This document shows, piece after piece, positions 48,301 through 57,530 of a stretch of DNA of 64,000 nucleotides (position 1 is its first letter; each line of letters begins with the position of its first letter). Where the stretch lies: contig JAZAYU010000169.1 of the NCBI GenBank assembly GCA_038501625.1, positions 186,001 through 250,000 on the forward strand. Reading direction: 5' to 3'. Below the pieces are notes generated by a model, which ran no database searches, was not told the DNA's origin, and saw nothing but the letters and a program-made list of their open reading frames with translations. This stretch comes from Corbicula japonica (lineage: Eukaryota > Mollusca > Bivalvia > Venerida > Cyrenidae). Made by a program: the position numbers and the translations under genes.

Positions 48301-51300
48301 ACGTCCTTGAACTTTAAAAAACTCAAAGATATCTTCTATTAAGACGAAGTAAATTAAAGTAAACAGTAATAAACAAATATACTTGTGGTATCATTTGATT
48401 TAAGGCGGGATTAATTTTCGCATTTTTTCGCGCTAGGGGCTTTTTCTGAAATTCAACCCAGTGAAATTAACCACTACAGTGTGTCTTAATAAATTAATAA
48501 AACAATTGCGCGAATTCAGACCACAGCGATTTTATCGTTTCCGTTTTTGTGCGAAAAAAAGTCCCCGTGAAATTAAATGATGCCATATAAGTGAATTGTG
48601 GTTTATGTTACACATATGTTTTTTTTTGCATATCTTATAGAACCAAGAAACTGCAAAGACCTGTTCAAAAACGGAGACACAATATCGGGATTTAAAGTTT
48701 TTAATCCCACTTACCCCACAGGTAAATACACATTTTACAATTATTTTTAGATTCATTTTCGAAAATTAAGGGTATGAACTACGCTAAGAAGTTTTTAATT
48801 AGTTTGTCTTTACCTGCTGCATGTGTGCATATCATTAATGGATTGGATGTATAAACATGTTACTGGGTTGAAGATTCTAAAGCTGAGTTTGAAAACCAGT
48901 CTCAAATCTCAAGCATCTGATTGGCTGAAATGGCGACCAGTCGCCATTTCAGCCAATCAGATGTTTGAGATTTGAGACTGGTTTCCATGCTCAGCTTTAT
49001 AACCTTATGCACTGTTTGCTGATGTAAACATTGAATTGCGCTCAATCCGAGGCTTGGCGGCGCGGGCAGTAATATGCATTTCCATAACTGTCCATAAATA
49101 GGCTCGATCTTACCGAGCCTGTAATATATTCACATTTGTTGAACTCGGTGGCGTAGGCAGTTATATGCATTTCCATAACTGTCCATAAATAGGCTCGATC
49201 TTACCGAGCCTGTAATATATTCACATTTGTTGAACTCGGTGGCGCGGGCTGTAATATGCAATTCCATAACTGTCCATAAATAGGCTCGATCTTACCGAGC
49301 CTGTAATATATTCATATTTGTCGGGCTCGGTGGCTTTAAACGTATTCTTTTCATCTATTCAAATATTCGTGTTAATGCTTACCAAGTAATTGTTCATTAC
49401 TGTTTATCTTGTTTCAGCTGTTGTCGAACTTATATCAAGAAATGCTAACAACCTAATCCTATTTAGCATAACCGTGGCATTATCTTTTTATTCATACTTA
49501 AATTCTCATGATTTTCTTCAGGGTATGAAAACAGTTTGATTATTCAAAATACGCGTGAAGCGGGCTTCACACACTTCAAACAACCCGTTCCCAATACCCA
49601 AATAAAACATTCAAATATCGATTCAATGCTTCAATAAGCAACAATTTTGCGCCATTTCATAGGATGTTTCTCTGAATTAAATATTGTATTAAAAGCAGAA
49701 AATTAACACGTTTTTATTTACTGAACAGAAACTACGGAACTCCGAGCATATTGTTTGATGGATTTTCAAGGCGGTGGCTGGACGGTATTGCAGAGCCGAG
49801 TATCGAACACCAGCTTCTACCGTGGCTGGCAGGAGTACCGGGACGGGTTCGGTGACGATGTCAACTTCTGGCTGGGCCTTCAGAACATACGTCTTCTCAC
49901 TGTCCAAGGTTGAAAATAATACGAATTTAGTTTTTTTAAAATGTTGCTTTTACTTTTTCAAGTAAGCTTAACGATAAATAAATTGAAAGCACTTGTTCGT
50001 TCAGAATAAAAAATATATATTTACCAAATAATCAAGATACCTTTGATGTGATCTTAAAAATAGATGGTTGTTTTAATTTTATCTTAATGTTCAAATAAAA
50101 ACATACAATAAAGTCTAATTCATAGCAGTAATAGCAAAAGGGTGCAAAGTTAGTACCAACAGGATTTCATATAATTTATTTTATCAAATGGATGCCCAAA
50201 ATCTAGCATTAATTTTATCCAGTAAGAATAGATGAAATCTTATCAAGTCCAAAGATTGTTGTGCTAATAAGAACGTCCTTTAAACTGCTCTGTTTTCATA
50301 ATAACACTAAATGTAATAAGAAATTGTTATTTTATTTTTTCTTGCAAACGTTTTGTCAAAACTTGCGATCTTAACATTTAATTAAATTATGAGATAGTTA
50401 AGTGTACAATGTAAACAAATCGTATGTTGACAATAAAATGCCCCTTAATTGTCGGTATTGACTAGTAGGTGAAGTCTAAATTAAAGAACGACAAGAGCGA
50501 AATGTTAATTGTTGCATTAATGCTGGTGTTTGTAGTGGACCAAAATAGAATGTCGCTTGTGTCGTAAACTGTTTCGCAATACTTTATAACATGTTTTGTG
50601 ATGGCCGTATGAATTGATGTTAAAAACATCGATAGTTTATTGGTTGCATACGAACTAAAGCTGGCAATAAATTTTGCGTTAGCGTTTAATTTGTGCATCT
50701 TTTGTATTCCTGTCAGATTTTTTGGATAAACTGCAGCATTTTGGCCTACAAATCTCACTGAATAAAATATATATTATAGGGGTTTATGAGCTCCTTATAT
50801 ACATGGAGACGGAGACCAACGCAACAGCCATCGCCAAGTATTCGGTATGTATATGAGTGCAGTACAAAGCAGACCGCCAAGTATTCGGTATGTATAGGAG
50901 AGCAGTACAAAGCAGACCGCCAAGTATTCAGTATGTATAGGAGAGCAGTACAAAGCAGACCGCCAAGTATTCGGTATGTATATGAGTGCAGTACAGAGCA
51001 GACCGCCAAGTATTCGGTATGTATATGGGTGCAGTACAGAGCAGACCGCCAAGTATTCGGTATGTATAGGAGAGCAGTACAGAGCAGACCGCCAAGTATT
51101 CGGTATGTATAGGAGAGCAGTACAGAGCAGACCGCCAAGTATTCGGTATGTATATGAGTGCAGTACAGAGCAGACCGCCAAGTATTCGGTATGTATATGA
51201 GTGCAGTACAAAGCAGACCGCCAAGTATACGGTATGTATAGGAGAGCAGTACAGAGCAGACCGCCAAGTATTCGGTATGTATATGAGTGCAGTACAGAGC

Positions 51301-54300
51301 AGACCGCCAAGTATTCGGTATGTATATGAGTGCAGTACAGAGCAGACCGCCAAGTATTCGGTAGGTATAGGAGAGCAGTACAGAGCAGACCGCCAAGTAT
51401 TCGGTATGTATAGGAGAGCAGTACAGAGCAGACCGCCAAGTATTCGGTATGTATATGAGTGCAGTACAGAGCAGACCGCCAAGTATTCGGTATGTATAGG
51501 AGTGCAGTACAGAGCAGACCGCCAAGTATTCCGTAGGTATAGGAGAGCAGTACAGAGCAGACCGCCAAGTATTCGGTATGTATAGGAGAGCAGTACAGAG
51601 CAGACCGCCAAGTATTCGGTATGTGTAGGAGAGCAGTACAGAGCAGACCGCCAAGTATTCGGTATGTATAGGAGAGCAGTACAGAGCAGACCGCCAAGTA
51701 TTCGGTATGTATAGGAGAGCAGTACAGAGCAGACTGCCAAGTATTCGGTATGTGCAGACCGCCAAGTATGTGGTATGTATATGAGCAGTACAGAGCGTAA
51801 CTCAAACTTTACTCGTTTTACCTTCTTCATTTGGACAGTGCCCCAGTTAGCTTAGTCGGTAACCTGTTAGGATTGCATGACATGTTCTTCCTACTACTAA
51901 AACTCACCTGGGGGGTGGGGCAAATAATCGCGCACAACCATCACCGCTGGTGAAGCGAGAAAATTGTTCTGCAAACTTCCGGGGACGGTTGTGCGCGATT
52001 CCCCCTCCACCCCCGTGCAATTACTACTACTTTTCTTCTTCTTTTCGTCTTCTTTTACAACAACAACTACTAATTATGTTTTTTTTTCTTAACTCGACAA
52101 TCGGAATAATAACAATTAGAATAAATTATTAAAGTGTGGAGGACTCAGAAATCGGGTATATTTTCTTTATAGATTTAATTTTCTTCATACTTTCTTTATA
52201 TTTCTTTATGAACTTTGCAACTTTATAAATGCAAATGCAAGTTTGAAATCCACCGATATCGGCAAGTTCTAACTATATTTCTTACAAACTAAGACACAAC
52301 TGAGCTCCTGTTGCGATTTGCAAGTGACGCATATATTGTGATGACATCGTTGGAAACTTGGTAACAATAATTATGATGTATTCAACAATATGATGTATTC
52401 AGTACAAAAACGATTTTTGAGTGACGCATAAAGATGAGGTAAAGGTTGGGGAGTGTCCTGTAACATAAAACATCAAATACACGTATCAATAAGAAACATC
52501 TTCCATTGATCGTACATGACACATAATTCTAGTCTTAACTTAAGACTACTTTACTCGGCACAATAAACTTTCAAAGTACATGTACACAATGAATAAGATT
52601 TCAGCACATATTAAATGATATTTGGGGCAATATTCGAGCACGGTGCAGTCTACTTCTAACTCTAAACATGAGCCCTGACATTTGTCAAATCCCAATTGTA
52701 GTGACGGGTCTAGACAGGTACCACGGTCAATACCGGATAGTATGGTACGGAACGGGATATCAGGTAAATAGCCAGATTTTGCGGGTCCTACACGTAATAG
52801 CGCGGGGCATTCAAGACGACATCCATCTTGTAAGTAGCACGCCTTCATGGTAAGCTCCCCGACCCGCTCCCTTCCCTGGCCATTTATCGAGGGTTTTAGG
52901 ATAGGTAAGATCGAGAGATACTTCCCAATCAACACAATACTGCTCTTTTGAAGTTTTGATTGTATATTTGTCATAGGAACGCCGGCCGGCCACGTAAAAC
53001 CCCTCCCTTAATAATCATGATTTAGAAAGAGGAATCGTGTTTCTATAACAATGCACAAATCGCATATTAAATGTGATTCTCGGAACGTTCCTCAAAATAC
53101 CGGAACTACAGAACCTGTACTGTGATGCTTGAATACATTACGTCTTCTATTATATTATATCAAATAAATATATGTATACACTTTTTATATCAGGGTTGAA
53201 GGTTATAAAGCTGAGATTGGAAACCAGTCTCAAATCTCAAGCATCTGATTGGCTGAAATGGCGACCAGTCGCCATTTCAGCCAATCAGATGCTTGAGATT
53301 TGAGACTGGTTTCCATGCTCAGTTTTATAACCTTGGGCACAGAAATCTCTGCCCGTTTGTCAATGTCTTTTACCACTAGATGTCATGCCTAATTTCCAGT
53401 AAGCTCCTTACAACAAAGTACAGTGAAACCTGCATTAGCAGCCACCTGCGAATAGCAACCACCTGACTGAAACAGCCAGTTTGAATATGACCTAAACTGA
53501 CATTTTGTTCTATTTTTTACTGTCTTTAACAGCCACCTGTCTTCAGCAGCCACTTTTTGTCACTCCGATGGGTGGCTGCTAAAGACAGGGTTGACTGTAT
53601 ATGAATCCATTTACTGGCATACAGAATGTTCACTGGCATTCAGAATGTACACCTTTGCAGAATTTCTATATCGGGGATGAATCAGCGAAATACAAACTGT
53701 CGGTTGTAGGCTACAGCTACGATGCCAACTACGTGAATCCGGGGGACAAGTTAAGCATGGACTCGGGTATGATGTTCACCACCATGGACAGGGATAACGA
53801 TAAGTGGGCGCCTGGCTCCTGTGCCCAAAGTCATTCGGTATACATACCTTATAAAAACAGCAACCTCGTTGTTTAAATCTATATAATATTTAAAATTCAA
53901 CTATTTATATATAGATGTATGTAAGGTTAGGTTTATCTATCTTAAATGTTTCATCTCAAAATGAAATGGTATTTTATTCGGAAAGATACAACATAATGTC
54001 GAATCTAAACAATAGAAAGAATAAAATATATGAATAGATATAATAAAGGCATTTTAAGTCTAGAACTACACCACTGACCATTTATGAACTTCAGCGCGAT
54101 GTTAGCGTTGTGGAATGATATAAAGTTGCTTTTATATCACGTGTGATTATCACTTTATTACCTAATTACGGCTCACGGATTATCCCTGGAATAATAGAAT
54201 ATCCACAATAACTGAATTTCACTTGAATAATTTTATTAAACAACCAAAGTTTGAATGTCAATACAATACAATATAATAAACTGTGCACACGAGTGCATGT

Positions 54301-56686
54301 TAAGCATAATTTTAATAGTTCATTATTTATTTGGGGGAATATTATTTATTTAAATAGAACGGGGAATGATTTGGTAGATCAACATACTTGGGCTGTGAAA
54401 GGTAACTGAATCCAGTTACAAAATTATATGCTTAACTTGCACTTTACAATCATACACATTTAAAGCCATAAAATACAATTTTAATGTTTGATCTTTAAAT
54501 TGAAATATTTGTTTAATTCAATCAATATTTTATTACAAGATGAAATTAAAGACGATAAAAACAATATATGTTTTAATTTGTAAATGTTATTAAACAAAAT
54601 ATAATTCTTAATCTTTAAAATGTCAATCTTTAACCAAAATTTAGGAAACATAATTTTAACATAGAATAGAATAACTGAGTATTAATGTTAACATACCTGG
54701 AATAATAGAATATCCACAATAACTGAATTTCACTTGATGAGTTTTATTAAACAACCAAAGTTTGAATGTAACTGGTTGTGTTTGTATTTCCATTTATTTA
54801 TCGTCGCTACCGGTTGCCCATATGAGCGACGCCTCCAGAAGAGTGTTAGTCATTTTAGGTTTTTGGAGGATAGTGCAAGATACAGAGGACTCTCCAATTC
54901 CAGAATCGTCCCTGGTTCTTTTAAGTGCCCGGTGTATAGCACCACTACACTGGACCTCGGTTTTAAGTCCCATCCGAACGACTATATTAGTTATTTTAGT
55001 TGGAGAAGCGGGGGATCGAACCAGCGATCACTGGACTCAGAGGCAGACACGCTAACCACTGAGCTAATTATCCGCTGTAAGTGGTTAAGAAATTCAGTGC
55101 TTTTTATTGTGGACAGTTCCAGTAGGGTAAACATGTGACTGCAGGGTGAGAAGTGTCATAAATATAAAAAGACAATGCTAAAAAGATGGGTAAATAAGAT
55201 AATAATTAAAAGTCTTTGAAGTGAGAAACCTAAATGCAATTAAGATTGACATGTCATAATCAAAGTAGGAAGTGTCAGTCAAGTTGAAGGTTTAAAATGC
55301 AATTAATATTGAAATGACAATTTATCTGATTAACCCATAATATCTTTCATGAATTTTTGAAGATGATAATTTTCTGCAAGTTACAAAGTTGCAAAATAAA
55401 AAAATAAAATAAAAGATTACAAACAAAAATAAGAAAATCATGAAATGCATAACATTATTATAAAATAGTACATGATGTATTACATAAATTCTTTATAATG
55501 TTATGCAAGAAATTTTTACTACATAATAGGAACATAAAGTAAATAAGGCATTTCAGAAAATAAATTTAGAAAACACTGCGTCTACATAACAATTTCCATA
55601 ATACATGTAACATAATATTTAATTTCGACACACAACCGATAAATTATTAATTTCTAGGCAAGTGACTCTGAGTTGTAGTGTTTCTACAAGTTACAAGTCT
55701 AAAACTGATCACGGATTAGTAGACAGGCACGTGATACAGTAGACAAGCACGTGATATAGCAGACAGGCAAGTGATATAGTAGACAGGCGCGTGATACAGT
55801 AGACACAACTAGACAGGCACGTGATACAGTAGACAGGCATGTGATACAGTAGACAGGCAAGTGATACAGTAGACAGGCAAGTGATACAGTAGACAGGCAA
55901 GTGATACAGTAGACAGGCACGTGATACAGTAGACATGCACGTGATACAGTAGATAGGCACGCGATACAGTAGTCAGGCGTGTGATACAGTAGACAGGCGC
56001 GTGATACAATAGACAGGCACGTGATACAGTAGACAGGCACGTGATACAGTAGACAGGCGCGTGATACAGTAGACAGACACGTGATACAGTAGACAGGCAC
56101 GTGATACAGTAGACAGGCACGTGATACAGTAGACAGGCACGTGATACAGTAGACAGGCGCGTGATAAAGTAAACAGGCACGTGATACATTAGACAGGCAA
56201 GTTTTACATTAGACAGGCAAGTGATACAGTTAACAGGCACGTGATACAGCAGACATGCACGTGATAGAGTAGACAGGCACGTGATACAGTAGACAGACAC
56301 GTGATACAGTAGACAGGCACGTGATTCTCTATGTATACAACAAAGAGTGATCATATGACATTTATTTGTAAATTTTAACAGTTTTGCATTGAACAAGGAA
56401 ACATGTCGATTTCAAAATTCAAAATAATGTTGCTGATTTAACATATTTCCATTAAATTGAGCCTTACGTGACTGTCACGTGACTTTTAAATTAACGACAA
56501 CGTACTATACATATTATTTCATGAATTTGATAACGACCACAGTGAGGTTTGTTATATTTTCAGTCTGCCTGGTGGTATTCAGCCTGCTATGAGACTGATC
56601 TGAATCTTCCCTTCGGACGAATGTTTTGGCGAGACTTTTCAAACAAGATTGTTCTGTCCAGGATGATGATCCGTCCGAGGTTTTGA
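42309..56686 (+). CDS. Secreted PAN/apple-like plus fibrinogen-related domain protein, one exon unaccounted for
   Basis: Exons: 42309-42603, 48641-48721, 49729-49908, 53661-53837, 56564-56686 (TGA). The start at 42309 gives a signal peptide (M-L-C-Y-S-S-F-I-L-I-F-V-S-F). Exon 1 holds a Cys-rich PAN/apple-like domain (C-T-A-I.., R-N-C-I-A-K-C, E-G-C-K-S-V-N). Exon 2 begins the fibrinogen domain (N-C-K-D-L, S-G-F-K-V-F), and exon 3 has G-G-G-W-T-V-L-Q-S-R and F-W-L-G-L-Q-N-I. Exon 4 carries Y-K-L-S-V-V-G-Y and the Ca-site-type D-R-D-N-D-K-W, and exon 5 S-A-W-W-Y-S-A-C. Exon 3 ends in phase 1 while exon 4 starts in phase 0. The segment usually reading Y-E-L-R-V-D-L is missing, so one exon is absent or not recognised. 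Likely a lectin-like secreted protein; ligand unknown. Confidence 0.7.
42701..42820. mobile_element. Palindromic hairpin MITE, copy 2 of 4 (shortened centre)
   Basis: GGTTATAAAACTGAGCATGG, ACCAGTCTCCAATCTCAAGC, TAATTGGCTGAAATGGCGAC and then GATCAGATGCTTAGGATTTG: the central palindrome is partly deleted compared with 48871 and 53199. Intron 1 of the fibrinogen-related gene. Confidence 0.8.
42821..44332. other. Intronic stretch, no feature seen
   Basis: Part of intron 1 of the fibrinogen-related gene. No repeat family or exon was recognised between the hairpin MITE and the 44333 inverted-repeat element. Confidence 0.4.
44333..44577. mobile_element. MITE with ~42-bp terminal inverted repeats
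   Basis: Starts GGCCCCGTGATTATTAAACT and TTTTTCATGCTCGACTCAAT; ends with the reverse complement ATTGAGTTGAGCATGAAAAA and AGTTTTATAATCACGGGGCC. It is 245 bp, with an AT-rich interior and no ORF. No unambiguous target duplication. Confidence 0.8.
44912..46245 (+). pseudogene. Penelope-like element fragment with RT C-terminus and 3' tail
   Basis: Begins around a broken A-S-L-V-A-D-L-F and continues through S-I-E-H-Q-V-D-I-I-T-A-F-N-N, S-R-Y-V-D-D-L-L-N-I-D and G-Y-R-Y-H-V-L-R-K-T-F-C to L-V-I-N-P-H-T-V-D-H-Y-A, with several frameshifts. The 3' tail follows from 45720 (GTTTATGAAGGTTTAGGGAA.., ..CTCTGGTCTCGGTAAGATC.., ..CCGTTCCAAGGCGGTAACC..). It shows the same order of coding end and tail as 5406-6000. 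Confidence 0.85.
46372..46770 (-). repeat. Penelope 3'-tail copy, convergent with the preceding one
   Basis: GTGAAGTATGCATATCAGGAATGGC, ..GGTTTAAACCATTG.., ..TCTTACCGAGACCAGAGCCC: the tail in minus orientation, about 120 bp after the plus-oriented copy ends. Tail-to-tail pairs agree with the inverted, complex insertions known for Penelope-like elements. Confidence 0.75.
47345..47612 (+). repeat. Penelope 3'-tail copy (sense orientation) ending in T-run
   Basis: GGTGCACCCTAGAACCTGGTTTAAACCCCC, CCGTTCCAAGTCGGTAACCC, GCTGTGTCTGCTGGATGTGG, ..TGATATGCATCTTTCAC, then T8. This defines the 3' terminus of the element. Followed at 47610 by a fragment of another dispersed repeat (GGGCTGCTTAATACAGGCGGC). 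Confidence 0.75.
47613..48640. other. Intronic stretch with a fragment of a 'gcagccacc'-type repeat
   Basis: Only the short piece at about 47610-47660 is repetitive (family also at 53420-53600 and 61085-61170). The remainder is AT-rich intron 1 of the fibrinogen-related gene. Confidence 0.4.
48871..49006. mobile_element. Palindromic hairpin MITE, copy 3 of 4
   Basis: Nearly perfect palindrome: AACCAGTCTCAAATCTCAAGC, TCTGATTGGCTGAAATGGCG then ACCAGTCGCC and the mirrored arm ending in AGCTTTATAACC. Intron 2 of the fibrinogen-related gene. Confidence 0.9.
49030..49345 (+). repeat. Three tandem copies of the dispersed MITE core, ~92-bp period
   Basis: The cassette ATGCATTTCCATAACTGTCC, ATAAATAGGCTCGATCTTAC, CGAGCCTGTAATATATTCAC repeats three times with almost no divergence, preceded by the family head (GCGCTCAATCCGAGGCTTGGC) and followed by its tail (GGGCTCGGTGGCTTTAAA). 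The stem AGGCTCGATCTTACCGAGCCT is intact in each copy. Confidence 0.85.
50105..50755 (-). pseudogene. Penelope-like RT fragment, degenerate
   Basis: The minus strand reads I-Q-K-M-H-K-L-N-A-N-A-K-F-I-A-S-F, T-N-K-L-S-M-F-L-T-S and H-V-I-K-Y-C-E-T-V-Y-D-T-S-D. These align to the Y-W-L-P-K-M-H-K..H-V-I-R-Y-C-D-K-V-F-E-T-S block of the element at 5406-8344, with many stops downstream. It does not reach the UGA positions. It abuts the 43-bp satellite. Confidence 0.8.
50834..51775 (+). repeat. Minisatellite, 43-bp unit, about 22 copies
   Basis: Unit GCCAAGTATTCGGTATGTAT, AGGAGAGCAGTACAGAGCAG, ACC, with two main variants (..TATAGGAGAG.. and ..TATATGAGTG..). Copies differ by only a few bases. Because 43 is not a multiple of three and the unit has no stop in any minus frame, three overlapping ~300-codon frames appear; they are not genes. 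It lies in intron 3 of the fibrinogen-related gene, where an exon is missing. Confidence 0.97.
51840..52020. repeat. tRNA-like head plus 30-bp inverted repeat
   Basis: GTTAGCTTAGTCGGTAACCTG resembles a Pol III A box. An inverted repeat follows: GGGTGGGGCAAATAATCGCG then CACAACCATC (51912 on), and GACGGTTGTGCGCGATTCCC with the C-rich end near 52016. No convincing B box, so the class is uncertain. Confidence 0.45.
52546..52974 (-). CDS. Unrecognised Cys-containing open frame
   Basis: 142 codons on the minus strand with K-A-C-Y-L-Q-D-G-C-R-L-E-C-P-A-L, D-R-G-T-C-L-D-P-S-L-Q-L-G-F and D-K-C-Q-G-S-C-L-E-L-E. The regular cysteines and balanced composition look more coding-like than its AT-rich surroundings, but no family is recognised and no splice context was found. 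It could be part of an unknown repeat or a relic exon. Confidence 0.25.
   Translation of the reverse strand: MTNIQSKLQKSSIVLIGKYLSILPILKPSINGQGRERVGELTMKACYLQDGCRLECPALLRVGPAKSGYLPDIPFRTILSGIDRGTCLDPSLQLGFDKCQGSCLELEVDCTVLEYCPKYHLICAEILFIVYMYFESLLCRVK
53199..53333. mobile_element. Palindromic hairpin MITE, copy 4 of 4 (most intact)
   Basis: GGTTATAAAGCTGAGATTGG, AACCAGTCTCAAATCTCAAGC, TCTGATTGGCTGAAATGGCG, centre ACCAGT, then the mirrored arm ending GCTCAGTTTTATAACC. Over 60 bp per arm with about three mismatches. Best consensus source. Confidence 0.9.
53420..53600 (+). repeat. Dispersed 'gcagccacc' repeat copy
   Basis: CAGTGAAACCTGCATTAGCAGCCACC, ..CAGCCACCTGTCTTCAGCAGCC, and GGTGGCTGCTAAAGACAGGG form head and inverted tail of a short repeat. 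Related sequence lies at 61085-61170 (CAGTCAAACCTATATAAGCAGC..TGTCTGCTTAATAC) and 47610. It ends about 60 bp before fibrinogen exon 4. Confidence 0.6.
54184..54775 (+). repeat. Pair of 77-bp direct repeats 512 bp apart
   Basis: CCTGGAATAATAGAATATCC, ACAATAACTGAATTTCACTTG and TTTTATTAAACAACCAAAGTTTG occur at 54186-54260 and 54699-54773. They may bound a small element or be a local duplication. AT-rich between. The last intron of the fibrinogen-related gene. Confidence 0.7.
55008..55078 (-). repeat. tRNA-derived SINE head
   Basis: On the minus strand TAGCTCAGTGGTTAGCG is a good A box and GGTTCGATCCC a good B box, with tRNA-like spacing (about 33 bp). The 5' and 3' acceptor strands do not pair convincingly, so a SINE head or tRNA pseudogene is more likely than a working tRNA. 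Confidence 0.6.
55715..56335 (+). repeat. Minisatellite, 20-bp unit, about 30 copies, rich in CACGTG
   Basis: Unit AGACAGGCACGTGATACAGT. By eye about 17 of about 30 units contain an exact CACGTG; the others are CAAGTG, GCGTGA or CATGTG variants. The unit lacks stops in minus frames, which explains the long antisense ORFs. It lies about 230 bp before the last exon of the fibrinogen-related gene. Confidence 0.95.
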
Positions 56687-57034
56687 TGCCAATATGAAAA
56701 CTTCATCTGCAAAAAATGAACGTTTTACACGTCGCTTTGTGCATTTGGCACAAATACGGATCATTTTTCACGAATCAAACACAGCGTATAAGACATGGAA
56801 AGAAAGATAATTTTATTCTCTACACAACAAATCTTACAGAATTATTATCGCATTACAGACAATAAAGTTATATGCAAATAAGTTATCGGCTTGATGATTC
56901 CAGAAGAACGCCGCTAGGGGGCGCGATTACGGTGACTGACGTGAGTTCATCCACATTCATCCCCATTGCGGATGTTAAAACAATAACAAAAGGTGTGGCT
57001 TAAGGTAAAGCAACCTGAATGCGTGATTAAAAAT

Positions 57035-57160
57035 TAACAACGTTCTGTCCATTATACTTTCCGCGCTACTTCTCAACGAAGATATCCGAGTCGCCGCGCA
57101 TCGTGTTTGAAGTTTTGGTTCCAAGCAAAAATCTAAATGAAATCAAATTTTGTAGTAAAT
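57035..57160 (+). repeat. Dispersed repeat shared with 16330-16460
   Basis: TATACTTTCCGCGCTACTTCTCAACGAAGATATC.., GCCGCGCATCGTGTTTGAAGTTTTGGTTCCAAGC parallels the copy at 16345-16440. Confidence 0.55.
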
Positions 57161-57192
57161 ATTTTATTTCACATCTGTTTGTGTGATACTGT

Positions 57193-57530
57193 GAACACAC
57201 CTGTCAACCGGCAGAGCCAGGAGCGGTCTGCACATCCAGGCGCAGACACTGTAAGTTTTTTCGTACTTGATAGCGGTCTAAGGTATTATCATTTTCGCAA
57301 GTTTCTTCCATATTTAAATCTATTATCCCTTCTACCACTTAATAACTCAACGAATATGTGCAGAATTCATTTGGCTTTTAAAAACAGCCGGTATTTCTTT
57401 CCAAGGGTTAATAAAAATTAGCGAAAATGATAATTTCTGACTCCGCTATCAAGTATGAAAAAAATTACCCTGTCTGCGCCTGGATGTGCCGTCCTCTCCT
57501 GACTCTGTCGGTTGACGGGTGTGGTGAACT
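57193..57530. mobile_element. Foldback element with ~88-bp inverted arms
   Basis: The left arm (about 57193-57280: CACACCTGTCAACCGGCAGA.., CACATCCAGGCGCAGACAC.., TACTTGATAGCGGTC) is the diverged reverse complement of 57443-57530 (GACTCCGCTATCAAGTATGA.., GTCTGCGCCTGGATGTGCC.., CGGTTGACGGGTGTGGTG). The spacer is about 160 bp, AT-rich. Confidence 0.75.

Noticed and set aside
50755..51830. Antisense ORFs of 300-336 codons
   Set aside because: They follow from a stop-free 43-bp satellite unit; three overlapping frames with the same repeat cannot all be genes.
55715..56335. CRISPR-like array
   Set aside because: Head-to-tail 20-bp tandem repeat with no spacers, in a eukaryotic genome.
55699..56396. 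Antisense ORFs of 83-195 codons with a C-L-S-T-V-S-R-A repeat
   Set aside because: Produced by the 20-bp satellite read in minus frames.
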